DNA of 64,000 bases, from NCBI RefSeq assembly GCF_963583255.1, contig NC_084812.1, forward strand, positions 23,498,959-23,562,958, written 5' to 3'. The notes beneath the pieces were generated by a model that was not told the origin of the DNA, did not search any database, and saw only the letters and a list, made by a program, of their open reading frames with translations. The position numbers and the translations under genes were made by a program. Numbering within the stretch: the stretch's first letter is position 1; every line of letters begins with the position of its first letter. This document shows positions 1 to 11,564 of this stretch, piece by piece. This DNA comes from Pyrus communis. Its lineage: Eukaryota; Streptophyta; Magnoliopsida; Rosales; Rosaceae.

Positions 1-339
1 CAGCTCATTCTCGAGAAGTTGCAATTTTGTATCGTTCCTCTTCGAAAAGAGTGTAACAAAAGTGTCCCATGCTTCCTTTGGCGTTTTAGCATCCCGAATG
101 TGCTCCAACATTTCTTCTTCTATTGTGGTCTTTAAGGCAAACATTGATTTGCCTGCTTTAATTTTCCACTTCCGCAAGACGCCGTTAGCATCTTCCGCTG
201 CCGGTTGTGTAAATTCACTACCACCGACAACCTCCCACAAGTCTTGACCTTGAAGGTAAGACTCTATACACGTTGCCCACGTGTTATAGTTTTGGTTGTT
301 GAGCTTCTTGATTCCTCCAACAACTTGAAGATCACTCAT
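1..339 (-). CDS. Copia gag polyprotein, N-terminal 113 codons (partial)
   Basis: Translating the minus strand from the ATG at 339 gives 113 codons without a stop, up to the window edge. The protein begins MSDLQVVGGIKKLNN and continues with NYNTWATC, GQDLWEVVGG, LRKWKIKAGKSMFALKT and LFSKRN. This is the UBN2-type gag domain of Copia elements (the W of NYNTW, the LW pair, and the KAWK-like RKWKIKA). It matches the gag at 22315-23031 nearly residue for residue, though that copy has lost its Met context and carries frameshifts. The function is capsid formation of the retrotransposon particle. Being open here, the source element may be more intact than others in the window, but most of it is out of view. 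Confidence 0.8.
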   Translation of the reverse strand, partial: MSDLQVVGGIKKLNNQNYNTWATCIESYLQGQDLWEVVGGSEFTQPAAEDANGVLRKWKIKAGKSMFALKTTIEEEMLEHIRDAKTPKEAWDTFVTLFSKRNDTKLQLLENEL

Positions 340-588
340 CGTATCGGCAAGACTTTGACTACACCGAACAAGTTTGAGTGACTACCGTGCAGAGTAATAC
401 ACTACTCTCGACACAAAGAAGCTCCCTCTCAAGGTTTGTGATAACCCCAGCAATAATATCAAGAAATTTTTTCTGATGTGGAAGATCAGTCAAAACTGCA
501 ACCACAGAGCATACTCGGAATTTCAAGAGACTTTACAACCAATGCTCTACCAAGAACGATCCCTGACCGACTTGGCTCTGATACCAAT

Positions 589-972
589 TGTTGAATAAGA
601 AGAGTATCCAAGATAACTCTAATGATCCCAAGAAGAAGAAAATAGAGCACACTCTTAAAGAAAGCTCACAAAACAAACTAATTAGCAAAGCTTTTCTTAT
701 TTAGCTCTAGGCTTTGTTTTTCCTTGGATGATATATAATGCTTGGGGACTTGGGTATTTATAGCAAACCAAATGAAAGCTACACCACACACTTAATTAAA
801 CTAAGATTATTTACAACCACACAAAACTCATTAATTGCACCTAATTTTTTCCACTCAACCATACCTAACATTGCAATTGTAAGCAATTACATCATCAAAC
901 TAGATATGAACTTGGACTTTAGATTGGGTTGTGGATTACTTATGGTTTTGGGCTTGACATTGATTCTCAACA
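589..972 (-). repeat. Copia LTR (384 bp)
   Basis: It begins TGTTGA and ends TCAACA, a perfect 6-bp terminal inverted repeat with the canonical TG...CA ends. On the minus strand a TATA-like GCTATAAATA lies at about 760-769, where an LTR promoter would be. It directly abuts the primer-binding site. This is the 5' LTR in element orientation. Confidence 0.85.
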
Positions 973-1630
973 TCCTATTCCTATTCCTGCTTCCAATTCT
1001 GTCAAATCAGACAACGGAGATAATTCCAGGTGAGAAACGCGCAATCAATCATCTCTCCCTATCTCACACCAATTAATCCAGATTAGTGATAATCTATCAG
1101 TTAGCGTTAGGGTTTCATCTCGTTTTTTTTTTCTTTTTTTTTTTTTTTATCTTTCTGAAATTTGGGATTTATCTACCTGAACAGGTATGTAAGCGGTTTC
1201 AATTTTTTTTATTTTATTAAAATCTCTTTCAGTCAGTCTGTTATGTTGATCATGATGGTTTGATTAGAACACAAATTCTGACCTGCTTTGATTAGGCTTT
1301 GATGTTTGAAGGGATCGGACGATTACGTTAGGGCTCGGCAACGACTTCCATACATTTCGAATTCTTCGGCCTTGCATCATCTTTGAGGTTGAAAGGAAGG
1401 ACTTTCTGGTGAGTTGATCGGTTCGGGTTATCAGCTGAAAATATATGGAATCTGAAATTCCAATTTTTAGCATGATATTGAAGCATCTGAATTGTGGATT
1501 CTTTCGGTTTTCTCGTTTGTAATTCTTTGAATTAACGGTGATTACTGATTTTGCATAGGTATTTTCTGCCCAGCAGATTAAAGTTAGGTTCCAGGTATCC
1601 AGTATAGTTAATTGTTAATTCGACTTAGAA

Positions 1631-3740
1631 ATGCGGGGATATGGTAGAGATGTAAGTAAAATTTTAATGTGTGTCTATATGCGATTACTGTTGACATGTC
1701 GATTATTATTATTCATAAGCTCTTTTTTTTCCCTTTCCTTCTTATTGAAACACATTAGTATTTCTGTTTATCTGGTGGTTGCTTTCGTATAGGAATTCCA
1801 TCATTCAGTCAAAGAATATGATGATTATGAGGACAAGGTGAGATACGGGGAAGCGGAGTAAGTAAAAGAAGATACGAAGCGCACCAAGGTAACAGTGGCA
1901 CGTCATGAGTTTCGACAGTGTTTGAAAGAACAACAAAGAAAGAAGTGTGAGACGGATGGTGGTTCTTCTCGAGACAAGTCTTATGAAAAGAAGAAGCTAC
2001 CCTATGATAAGTAAGTGGCTACTGTAACTGCCTTCTTTCATGTGATCAAAAACTCAAGACTTCTTTATAGTATGACGACGGTGGTATTGGTCTTTGCTAC
2101 CATTTATTTCATCCCTCCTTTTCTTTTAGACGGTTTGAACTGTTTTAAATCTATTGTGGTCATTGCGAGGACATTTTGAGTCTTATGTATAACTATATAA
2201 TTTTTTTGTCAAACGATATTTTTTTTTGTTAGATTAGATAGATTAATCATCGACGGAGTTTGAACTCACGCCGTCATGCAAGGGCTCAACACCTTTCCAC
2301 CATTATATTGATGAACAATATTTGATCATGTTATTTGGATTATAGTAAAGCAACGAATTCAACCAAATAGTTGCTTTGTGAGTTGTGTATAGATTTTCTT
2401 AGTGGTATTCTACTTTTATTTGAAACTGCATCGAGTACAGGTTTTTTTCTTTTTTGACATGTTATTTTTTTCCACGGGGTATCTTTTTTTTGCAAGGTAT
2501 AATTCTAAAAGGTGTTTTAAATTTTTTTCTCATTATCTCGCAGTTACCGATCTTTTTTTGGCTCATCTCAACCAGTTTCTCAGAGAGTAATACAAGTGAC
2601 CCAGTAACTGTCATCTAGGGTTAATCCCCTTCAACTTGTACGTATTATGTTTATCTTTCTGCTTGTCCTGCAATACTTTCTCATATCTTATCTTTTCTCC
2701 ACCTGTTATGTCGGCTTTTCTTCTTGATTTTGACTTTCCATTGTGGTGTCCTGAATCCGTAACAGTTAGGGAATGTACTTTTGGCCGTACATACTTCTAC
2801 ACTTAGTCGTATGATGTCTATTAGGAAATTTGAGAACTTTGTTCTGAGGAATTGATTTAAGATCTATTTATTTGATGTTACTATTAGAATATTAAATAAT
2901 GTTTAGTGATTTTTTATTTTCTATTTTGACATCTGTAAATCACTTTGCAACCCTCCTTTTTAATAACAGACGAATCCATGAGCTCTGAGCTTCTAAACTA
3001 TAGGAGATCTCCCTTGTTATGATGTTGTCAACCTAAAGTAAAAACTCATTGTTACTTTCTAAGCATTTGCTAGGAAACCTCTCCTTTTTGTGTACTTAAT
3101 ATTTAACATTTATGCTCGCACTTCCACTGTATATTTTGTGAATTTTGAAGCATTCGTGTGCTTTAATTGATATTTAGATTTTAATGTATTTTGATTGGTC
3201 CAACTCACCTCTGCAGGATAAGAAAAGCTCCGGATCGATCTCTTCTAGATCAAAATCTGTATCACATGGCCAGAAACCCAATGTCATGAATGAGGTTATG
3301 GAGCAAATCGTCCTTATAAGTGTCCTTTAAAATCCGAATTTGTCTTCTAGTTTTCTTATTATCCATTAATGGAATTTCTGGTACGTACAGCAAAAAACTA
3401 AGGCCCAAAGGATTAGGGATATGAGAGATTAATACAAATTTTCTCTAAGGATGCGGAGCGTCCAGCTCCTGCCAAGGATTGTCGCCTTCAAAATGTCTCT
3501 CTTCCAAATTCTGATGTGTTGATATACTGCATCTGATCTGGCTGTTGGGTATTTTTCTATGCCAGTAACTTTCTTTTGTTCATTGAAGATGTTATAGAGG
3601 GTTTTTTATGATGTTGAAGGGGTGAAATCAAATCACATGGCGATGAAAAGCAAACAGCCTTTGGAAAGTAATGGAAGGAAACCATCGGCTATGAAAGAAC
3701 AGATGCATTCTGAAGTTGGGTCCAATAAGTATATCTTACG
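1631..3740 (+). pseudogene. SPT2-like chromatin protein pseudogene, copy A (5' and middle exons)
   Basis: Pieces in order: a short first exon 1631-1651 (MRGYGRD) with a GTAAGT donor; a second exon from about 1793 after an AG acceptor (EFHHSVKEYDDYEDK), which hits an in-frame TAA after YGEAE and continues out of frame with HEFRQCLKEQQRKK and KKKLPYDK up to a donor at 2011; a third exon from 3217 (DKKSSGSISSRSKS, HGQKPNVMNE); then QKTKAQRIRDMRD followed by a stop, and KSKQPLESNGRK with EQMHSEVGSNK near 3640-3730. These match plant SPT2 family proteins (nuclear histone-binding/HMG-like factors; N-terminal acidic stretch, RQRLKE helix, KLPYDxxGSFFGPS motif) from family memory. The exon that should follow LPYDK, with GSFFGPS, is missing. 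The stops, the missing exon and the lack of a 3' half mark it as dead. The part 3137-3730 is repeated at 29345-29915. Confidence 0.7.
2222..2310 (-). repeat. SINE-like fragment (tRNA-type B box)
   Basis: On the minus strand this reads GTGGAAAGGTGTTGAGC, then TGCATGACGGCGTGAGTTCA and AACTCCGTC, and ends in a short A-rich tail. GAGTTCAAACTC resembles a polymerase III B box. A diverged plus-strand relative lies at 31750-31850. It sits in the second intron of SPT2 copy A. I infer a short tRNA-derived retroposon; the ends are not defined. Confidence 0.4.
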
Positions 3741-4149
3741 GTGTTGGTCACAATTTCCTTCGACTGACACCTACTTTGTAAATATTTTCCCCAGTGTATA
3801 TAAGAACCATGTGAGCTCATATTTTAGGTTTTAGATCGCGAGCGTAAAACTCGTAGAATTTAAAATATAAATCCAATGTCAGTCGATCGAGAATAACAAT
3901 GTTAGACCTGTCGACTGTCACATATTTTTAACTCAAAATTTTGGCAAATAATCAAAATTAATAACAAAACAGATGATAAAATATCAACCTACTTTATCTA
4001 CTCTTCCTCGATAGAATTTGAATATCCTCATGGCGCAATCATTTAAAACAGTCAACAGGATCATGCATTGTATTTTATTAATCACTTCACATGAAGGAGA
4101 AGCAATAGAAAAACTTTTCGAATTTAACTGGTTCCTCAATACTACATTG

Positions 4150-4440
4150 GTGGTTTAAACTTTATGTTTATGACCAAAATTGTTCATATTATAAATCACT
4201 TTGTAATGATCATTTATGCAAAAAAATTAGTAAAATATGAGATCGTTTGGTTATTGAACCGTATAAAAACAGATGGACAGGCCCAGTAAAAAGAATTACA
4301 AGCCATTTGCTATAGTTAATGACTAAAATACCTTATTTTTAGTTGATTTTTTGCAAAGATGATCATTACAAAGTGATTTATAATATAAACGGCTTCAATC
4401 ATTAACATAAAATTCCATGAATCAACCACAAAGTAAATTA
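4150..4440. repeat. Foldback (long-TIR) MITE, third member of a local family
   Basis: The segment around 4178-4230 (TTCATATTATAAATCACTTT, then ATGATCATTTATGCAAAAAA) reappears as its reverse complement at 4350-4390, giving long imperfect inverted arms around an AT-rich centre. The same arms occur in the larger elements at 46640-47020 and 52316-52725. It is non-coding. A T-run of about 26 bases follows at 4461-4486. Confidence 0.55.
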
Positions 4441-5702
4441 TAAACAATATATTCCAACTCCTTTTTTTTTTTTTTTTTTTTTTTTTATCAATATGTTTAG
4501 CATTAATAAAAAAAAAGCAGATTATAAACTTGAATTGCAAGTAAACAATGCTTCTTTTCATGTGCATTGCTTTCTTTTATTTCTTGTTTCCTTTATTCTC
4601 TCCATTTTTTCCATTAGCTCCACCTTTAAGCTTTTTCTCCATTAAAATTTTTATATATCCTCTTTTTGTCTTTCTTGGTCCTCACTTTTGTCTTTGTTAT
4701 TTGATGAATGAGTTTCGCCACCAAGAAAAGTGCAGAACGGCCTTGCAAGTGAAAGCACCATTACCGGCTTTAGTGCATCAACTTTGTAAACCAATCTCAT
4801 GAAACATTATACAAATGAAATGGAAGTTTCTTAGTGAAACGGTAGGGACTGATGACGATGACCAAAATAAGGTTTACGTGCATAAACTATTATGGGTTTG
4901 GGACCGACTTAACAAATTTATAAACAACTAGCTTTTGGTCTAGTGAAAGAAGGCCCAAAGTTAGGAACTCTCCCTCCCCCACACTATTAAAAGAGTTTTC
5001 CTTCATGCTGTTATGCATCAGAAAATGAAATCTCAAGAAATATAAGTTGCATGAGCAACCACTAAGCTATTATTTGGTGCATCAGTTACATGTTGTTTCA
5101 ATTTTTCTCACTCTGTTGTATGCTTTTGCTACTCAACATTTTTCTGTTTTCCGGTCAAAGGAGAATGAACTTTCATTACGAAGCCCAATACAGATAACAA
5201 CCATAAAGCCCAATGCAAACAGAATATACAATACATGGAGATTCTTGTATTTGTTGTATATATTGATCGAATTTAAACAAAATTACAACAATACAGTACT
5301 GAAGCTATCAGAAAATCTTTCGGAAATCAAATCGTATCAGGTAAGTAAAGGGAGTTGACTCTTTTATATACAACTGAGTGGTATGTCTATGGAGGCATCA
5401 GTTGGTGAAGGAATACGGAACAATAGCGCCAAACATTTTGTTCTTGAATGCCACCACAGCAATCAATCTCCCTCAGAACTTTATTGCTTACCGGGCAGAA
5501 GCTCATTTGGATATTGAAGCAAAGCTAACTTATTTTCCTTCATTAGAAACAAGAGAGTCCAGAGGAGTTAGAGGTTGACATTTGGGAAGGTCTAACAACG
5601 CACGTTTGCAATAAAAGTCAGTCTGTTTAAGCTCTTGCATTGGCCTTTTGTTAAACTTAAAGAGTATTCAACTCAAAACCAATTGCTAATGGGCAGAAAG
5701 TT
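4441..5702. other. Non-coding interval
   Basis: It holds a poly-T tract at 4461-4486 and otherwise AT-rich sequence. Short open frames are present (for example 4548-4802 and 5047-5358), but they lack recognisable domains, splice context or compositional bias, and I do not call them genes. Confidence 0.5.
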
Positions 5703-5710
5703 AATGGTAA

Positions 5711-5859
5711 GGGGTGTGATATCCACACACCTCATTTTACTTCTTACACATCCTTTTAATTTTCGGCCGTCGGATCAGATGAATTGAAGAAGATCAACGA
5801 ACATAAATTATTAAGGGGTGTGTGAGAAGTAAAATGGGGTGTGTCGATAGCACACCCCT
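5711..5859. mobile_element. MITE, 149 bp, hAT-like, with 8-bp TSD
   Basis: The two ends are inverted copies of each other for about 40 bases: GGGGTGTGATATCCACACAC at the left, and at the right the reverse complement of the same motif ending CACACCCCT. The flanks 5703-5710 and 5860-5867 are both AATGGTAA, a perfect 8-bp target-site duplication, which is the hallmark of hAT-type insertion. There is no coding capacity. Confidence 0.85.
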
Positions 5860-5869
5860 AATGGTAATA

Positions 5870-7480
5870 CAAAGCCTAGAATGTCCCGTGTATGACCTGC
5901 TATTCCCAACATCTTCTTTTGTATTGTGGCCAAATTCTGCCAAACATGTATTCATATCGGATGACAGAGAGTTTAGAGGTGAAATGGGCCAAAATTCAAT
6001 GAAATGTAAGTTAAAGTTACAGCATTCAACTCAGAATTCAGAAACAATTGCAATAGTGTAATGGGTAGAAAGGCTTTGAGTTTAAAATATTGCGATGCAG
6101 AGCTTAGAATGCCAAACATGCATTCATTAGCAAGTCATAGCCAACAAGCTAAACTAGTATCATTGTATCAATCCATTCCCAAGCACATTTAAATGACATT
6201 AATTATAAAAGAGGAACTGTATAGCAGTCGTACAAATACTGTAAGTCACAAAAGAAACCTAATGAGAACAAGCAAATTAGATAGTTGCTGACCTGAGATG
6301 GAACATTTGGATCATGCTCAACATCACGTCGAACATTCAACGACTGGAAATAGTAATATAACATCAAGCAGCTTTGAAGTCTTCATCATAATATTTTGAG
6401 ATCTCCGATTTTATTGTGAAATAGAAAGTGTATCCGTTATCTACATACAAAATTGAAAAAGGAAAAATAACTATATCAGGGCAAAGCACGGGTACGACAT
6501 AATGCTGATATTAGTATTACAGTAAAGGTTTGGTTTGGATGTAATAACTCCTGATCATTTCTTGTCAGTTTTGAAAGAAAATCTACACTCTATTCAAAGT
6601 ACCTGACTGCAGAACCAGCATCTCCTGTAGCTCGACTGCAAAAAAAAAAAAAAAAAAAAAAAGAAGGAAAAAAAAGATGAGTTAGAGATCCACTCAAGGA
6701 AACAAATCAGGGATCATTTTCGAACTCGCCATGAATGTAGTAACAGTCTAGTGTCTACTTATGCAGAAAATACACTAAGCAGTTTTATCTACGTTAATGA
6801 TGTCCTTAAAACTCAGATCAAGTGAATCAAAACCCCGTCTCAGACTTCTTATGAACAATTTAGTGATCCTCAAATAGGCAAATCTTAATTGTCAGTCTGA
6901 TGATTGCTTAGAGTGCATACAGACTTGACCATCCACAATGTCATCAGTCCATAGCTTCACTCCTGTGACAACCATATATGCATGATATTCCAACAATAAT
7001 TTCATATTTTCCCAACTGATGGGAGAATAAAAAAGCAGTTATTGTAGTTTATGCATACGTGTGCAAACTTTTACATTAGGTTTGTTTCATTTATAACAAA
7101 TGGGTGTCATTTTACGAAGTGGATCGTACAAAATAGTGTTAAATGTGTCAAAAGTGTGTATCCTCGAATCCTTATATATATCACTAGGTGTCTTGTTCAA
7201 TTTATTAAGTCATATTTGCGGATATGACTATAAACTAGTGTGGGAAAACCTCATTTCATCAACATGACACAAAAAGATTTAGTTCTTTTTTCATTCAAAC
7301 TTCCGACACTTTTTATTTTTATTTATCAAAACTACTTTCAATAATCTAAAACGTAGTTTTTTTTTTTCATCCACATATTCCTTTTGAATACGATCTTTAA
7401 AGGTTTAAAAAATGCTTCCTTCCCCTACTCATCGAATATGTTGGCAATCGCAAGTAATTTTCATGGCAAGAAACTCTTAA
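5870..7480. other. Non-coding interval
   Basis: AT-rich sequence with a poly-A tract at about 6640-6662 (interrupted, continuing to 6675). I see no exon chain, RNA gene or complete transposon. The open frame at 5822-6061 partly overlaps the MITE and is not a gene. Confidence 0.5.
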
Positions 7481-7489
7481 CAACTATGG

Positions 7490-8045
7490 ATTGAAGAAGA
7501 ATTGAGCTATGCTGATGAAGAAAGGATACAGAAAATGCAGAAGGAAGTCGAAGAATAACATGAAAGCAAGAGAGAGAAACTGATTATTCTTGTGTTTATT
7601 GCTTTGTAACGGTAATGAGCTATTACACATAGGTTGCTATATATAGCATTTCTTACAATTGATGACTCAACACTCTCTCTCATTCCAGCTCACTTAACGA
7701 ACTAATTCTTAACAACTCAACTAACTTGTAACAAACTATAGCTGACATGGCATGAAGGTACATACTAAGCTATCATACATCTTCAATCACTATCCTCCCT
7801 CAATCTCAACTGGGATAGCTTAGTCTGAGATTATAGCAATGTATGAGAAAGGCTGGACCATGTAATCCTTTTGTCAAGATATCTGTAGTTTGGTGCTCAG
7901 TTGGTATATAGTGAACTTGTAGATCTTTTCTTTGAACCTTTTTCCCTTACAAAATGGAAGTCCGTATGTAGATGTTTAATTCATGTATGAAACATAGGTT
8001 TAGAACATAATGCTAATGCAGACAAATTATCACAATGCAATAATA
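7490..8045 (-). mobile_element. Copia 3' end relic: RNase H tail plus LTR
   Basis: On the minus strand, about 8045 down to 7810 encodes the end of a Copia RNase H domain: LLLHCDNLSALALCSKPMFH, then KHLHTDFHFVREK, a frameshift, then HYIPTEHQTTDILTKGLHGP and RLSYPS. The order H-x-D-x-x-F-H-F-V-R followed by TDILTK is characteristic. A purine-rich stretch follows (about 7795-7805), then an LTR-like region with a TATA-like GCTATATATAGC near 7640 and a CT/GA-rich part. An in-frame stop and a frameshift show decay. The upstream part of the element is absent; its outer boundary near 7490 is uncertain. Confidence 0.65.
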
Positions 8046-8049
8046 GTGG

Positions 8050-9193
8050 TTCTGAAATAAATTAGATTTCAAAGTGCACTATAACATCTATTAATCTAAA
8101 CAGAACTGTCTCAGCATAGCAAATAATTTAATCTCAGAAATGACCTTTGTTTTATTACTTTACAAAGCTAATTTCTTCCAAAAGCAAAGAGTGGTTTTCG
8201 AAATTAAAATACCACAACATGATGAACACATTAAACAAACAATTTCTCGAATTATACTCAACATCATTTCTCGAATTGCTACCATCAGTCATCTAAATTA
8301 ATATTGTGGAAATCAATAACTGACAATCATTTATGTGTGCATATGTCATGATCCAAAAAATTGTTGTCCTTCTTATGAAGGAGGGGCACCGAGGGATCGT
8401 CAATTGTTGTCTCCTACCTTACAATAATGCTAAGATGCTATCATGAATCAAATGATTGATTGATGTAGAACGATTAGCAATGAAATGGTACTAAAATTAC
8501 TAAAGCTATAAAATTTATGAATTAGGGTTTTCTCCCCCCTTATTATCATCTCATTCCCTCTCCTTCTCTCATACTTTCCTTTTTGTCTTTTTCTTTATAT
8601 AAAAAATTCAAATTAAGACGTTGACATAGTTTAATCGTAACCATTTAAATAGGAGGAAAGAGAAAGAAGGAGAGATTAGAAGGAGAAATAATCATACTCC
8701 AAAATTTATCCAACCAGTCAAAACCTGTTTCTAATTTCACATATTTCCCCTTTTCATTTTTCTATTCATACCAACATCATTATAAAAGTTGTCTAAAAAT
8801 CCATATATTTGGAAGCAAACAGTTAGGTAGCGTAAACATATCCTCATTGCAAATTTCAAAGGTCATCATCTTCAATAAATTTTATTTAAATTCATATATA
8901 TGTTGACAATGTCCAAACTATCACATAAAAACCCTTAACCTATCTCCCATTCAAAATCTTCAACCCCGCCCGAAACCTTTTTTTAAGAACATTCTTGTGA
9001 AATTAATGGGCCGTTTGGTATTCAACTTAAATCCAGATTTTAAGCTCAAAATTAGTTTTTGAGTGTCATGTTAATTCTTCTTTTGTAGAATTGTTTTCAA
9101 AAACACAACTCAAAACTAACTCAAGAAAAAGCCTTACTTCCTTGAAACAGAAAAAATGAGAATTTACGATTTTTAGATGACAACCATCCATCT

Positions 9194-9230
<37 letters not shown>

Positions 9231-10328
9231 CATTTCTTTCCCCATATCCTCTCTCTCATTGATAACTCAAACAACTTTGAGAGGACGATCTTCGTCGCAA
9301 TTAATTATTTTTACAACATGGAAATCCAGTTTGCCATTGATATATACTGCATCGAATATAAGTGAGGTAGTATTTGCGTATATTTTGTCTTTTAAACATA
9401 TGATAATCTTAGTCTCACGACTTTAGCTAATACCAATTATGAAAGAATTAATCAGCCTTCGCATATTATTTGTGTAGAAGAGTTATGTTGCGTATTTTTA
9501 TAGCAAAGTAGATTAGCATTCACAAGGCAAGTGATTTTAGTTGAAATGCAGATTCAATTAACTTCCTTTTGCAAAGAAACTTTGAAATGCGAATGAATCT
9601 ATTGACACGAAAACATATATGGTGTTTCAGTATGAACTTAACCAAGTAATTAGACCAAAAAAGAAGAAGTGCAGAGGCATGGAACTTACATCCCGGACAA
9701 TGCAAGTATTCCAGTAATTAAAAGGCCTCCAAACTTCTCCCTACCTCTATCTCTCTCAAGAATACATTCATAATTGAGGCGCAATTGATCAATCAGGTGC
9801 TGGTGTTGCTACTAAGATTTCATTATCAAGAATACATTCATAATTGAGTCAAATTCGACATCTACACCAAATTTATTTTTGAGGGAACGTGCATAAGTGC
9901 CTCCTAGACTTTTTCTGGTTGCGCATCAACCGCCTGAACTTTTAATTTGTATTATTTACCACTTGAACTTTGTATTATTTTTCAAAGTACAATATGTTAA
10001 CGTGGATGCCACATGGAAAATAAATATTATTAATTAAAGGAAAAATTAGTGTCATGTCCCTAGTTATTAATGTTCATTGACTGAAACCTTATTAGCTTTC
10101 AGATTTTGATCCAAGTCTCTAAAATTAATGTAATAATGAATTTACATGTCAGTTACATAATTTTTTAAAATAAAAATTAATAATTGATTTAGGATTTTAA
10201 TACTCACATCTTTATTAAACTCCTAACTAATTTTCAATTCAAAACATTTCCAAAATAAATAAATAAATTAGAGTAAGTTTGTACCCATTAGCTTTTTATA
10301 AAATGTTATCAGTTTTTTAATCTTATAT
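8050..10328. other. Non-coding interval with small repeats
   Basis: It contains a (CT)n microsatellite at 9194-9228, an exact 23-bp direct repeat at 9756-9778 and 9826-9848 (period 70), and short MITE-like sequence beginning GGGCCGTTTGGTA near 9009. No gene was recognised. Confidence 0.5.
9194..9228. repeat. (CT)n microsatellite
   Basis: An uninterrupted CT dinucleotide run of about 35 bases. Confidence 0.95.
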
Positions 10329-10724
10329 CACTAGTAGAAAAAACAGCTTACGCGACGATATTTTGCGCGACAAAAAATATTTTGTCGCACAAGACGTACT
10401 TTCACAACGGAAACAAAATTTCGTCGTGAAAAATAGACAGGATAGGAAAAAAAATTGTGCAACGAATACTTCTTGTCATTGCGTACTTGTGCGACGAAAA
10501 GGGGGCATTTGCGCAACCAATGATTCATCGCGCAAAGTTCCTGTCAGTTTTGACCATTTACTGCAGGTGAATCAGAGGAATCAATACCGCATTTAATACA
10601 TATGTTTGCACAACAAAGCCTTTGTCAGGCAAAGGTCCTAACCTTCCTATAAATATGTGTTTCTATTGTCCTTATTCTTCACAATTTTGTTCTCCTTATT
10701 CTTCACAATTCTGTTCATGATGGG

Positions 10725-11114
10725 ATGGTGGATAAAAACAAGGATGAAAGTGTACGCGACACTAACCTGCATGATTTGAGGGAACATCTTGAGTTTGCGC
10801 ATGTGATTGCTATAGCGATGGGGAATAATTGTCCCATTGCTGAGTGCCGTTCTTGGAAAGATGTGCCCTGGAATGTGAAAAAGGTTGCAATGAATGAACT
10901 ATTAGTAAGTGTATTGTTGATGGATCAATAATTAAGTTTGTGAAATTTTTAGTTATATGTTGGAATTAATTATTTTCATGTGTAACAATGTAAGTATACT
11001 CTTGATGATGATACGAACGAACAATTGATGAAGTTGATGGATGATGCATTGGAGGGATGTTACAATCGGTGGCGTTATGAAGTCTTGTGGAATGGACCAG
11101 GACCATCAAAATAA
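10725..11114 (+). CDS. Small two-exon ORF inside the CACTA relic (99 aa)
   Basis: Exon 1 is 10725-10904 (60 codons, ends in NELL), followed by a GTAAGT donor. Exon 2 is 10995-11114 after a TAAG acceptor (39 codons, starts YTLDDDTNEQ, ends GPGPSK, TAA). The join keeps frame. The protein is short, acidic, and has CRSWKDVPWNVKK, LMKLMDDALEGCYNRWRYEV and no membrane segment. The W-x-x-V-P-x-x-V-K pattern followed by a charged helix and R-W-R-Y resembles the conserved block of En/Spm-associated plant proteins (transposase-associated region). That assignment is from memory and tentative. Its position between the subterminal arms supports a transposon origin. It may be a remnant exon pair of a longer transposon gene, but both exons are still open. 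Confidence 0.45.
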
Positions 11115-11320
11115 TAGTGTTAAATTTATGTTTTGTATGACAATATTTAAATTTAAGGTTTTTTTTTTTTTTTTGTAAGTTATGTATTTGGACTTAATTA
11201 GGTTTCAATTCATATTGGGTTTTTTTATTGAGACCTAATGTAAGCACCCTATCCTCGGTTCATATGTGTTTTCAATCTTTAATGAATATCGTACTTATGC
11301 TCAAAATAATTTTATGGATT

Positions 11321-11490
11321 AAGGCATTAATTATTTATAGAATAAATATTTAAGGTATTAATTATTTATAGAATCATATTTCAGGTATTAATTATTTATA
11401 GAATCATATTTCAGGTATTAATTATTTATAGAATAAATATTTAAAGTATTAATTATTTTTAGAATAAATATTTAAGGTATTAAATATTTT
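11321..11490. repeat. Tandem repeat, ~30-bp unit, about 5.5 copies
   Basis: The unit is GTATTAATTATTTATAGAAT followed by about 10 more bases ending in ATTT. Copies alternate between a version ending TCATATTTCA and one ending AAATATTTAA. It lies in the non-coding middle of the CACTA relic. Confidence 0.9.
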
Positions 11491-11502
11491 CTAAATATTT
11501 GT

Positions 11503-11564
11503 TTGTAATTATAAAGTTTACGTAAACATAGATATATATGTTTACGTAAACTTTATAATTACAA
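11503..11564. repeat. Perfect 28-bp inverted repeat with 6-bp loop
   Basis: The arms 11503-11530 and 11537-11564 are exact reverse complements (the arm starts TTGTAATTATAAAG), separated by GATATA. Directly adjacent to the tandem array. Could be a young small MITE or a cruciform-forming segment of the CACTA interior. Confidence 0.9.

Larger units (their letters stand above)
1..972 (-). mobile_element. Ty1/Copia retrotransposon, 5' part (LTR + leader + gag start), cut by window edge
   Basis: The element is read on the minus strand. From high to low coordinate it has an LTR (589-972), a primer-binding site directly inside it (about 575-587, reading TGGTATCAGAGCC on the minus strand, the initiator-Met tRNA type), an untranslated leader, and a gag reading frame that is open to base 1. 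The rest of the element lies outside the window. Its gag is close to that of the Copia at 19719-23658, so the two belong to one lineage, but their LTRs differ in sequence and length. Only one end is visible, so no target-site duplication can be tested. Confidence 0.85.

Noticed and set aside
9177..9365. Open frame with a Ser/Leu repeat
   Set aside because: Produced by the (CT)n microsatellite; no other coding sign.
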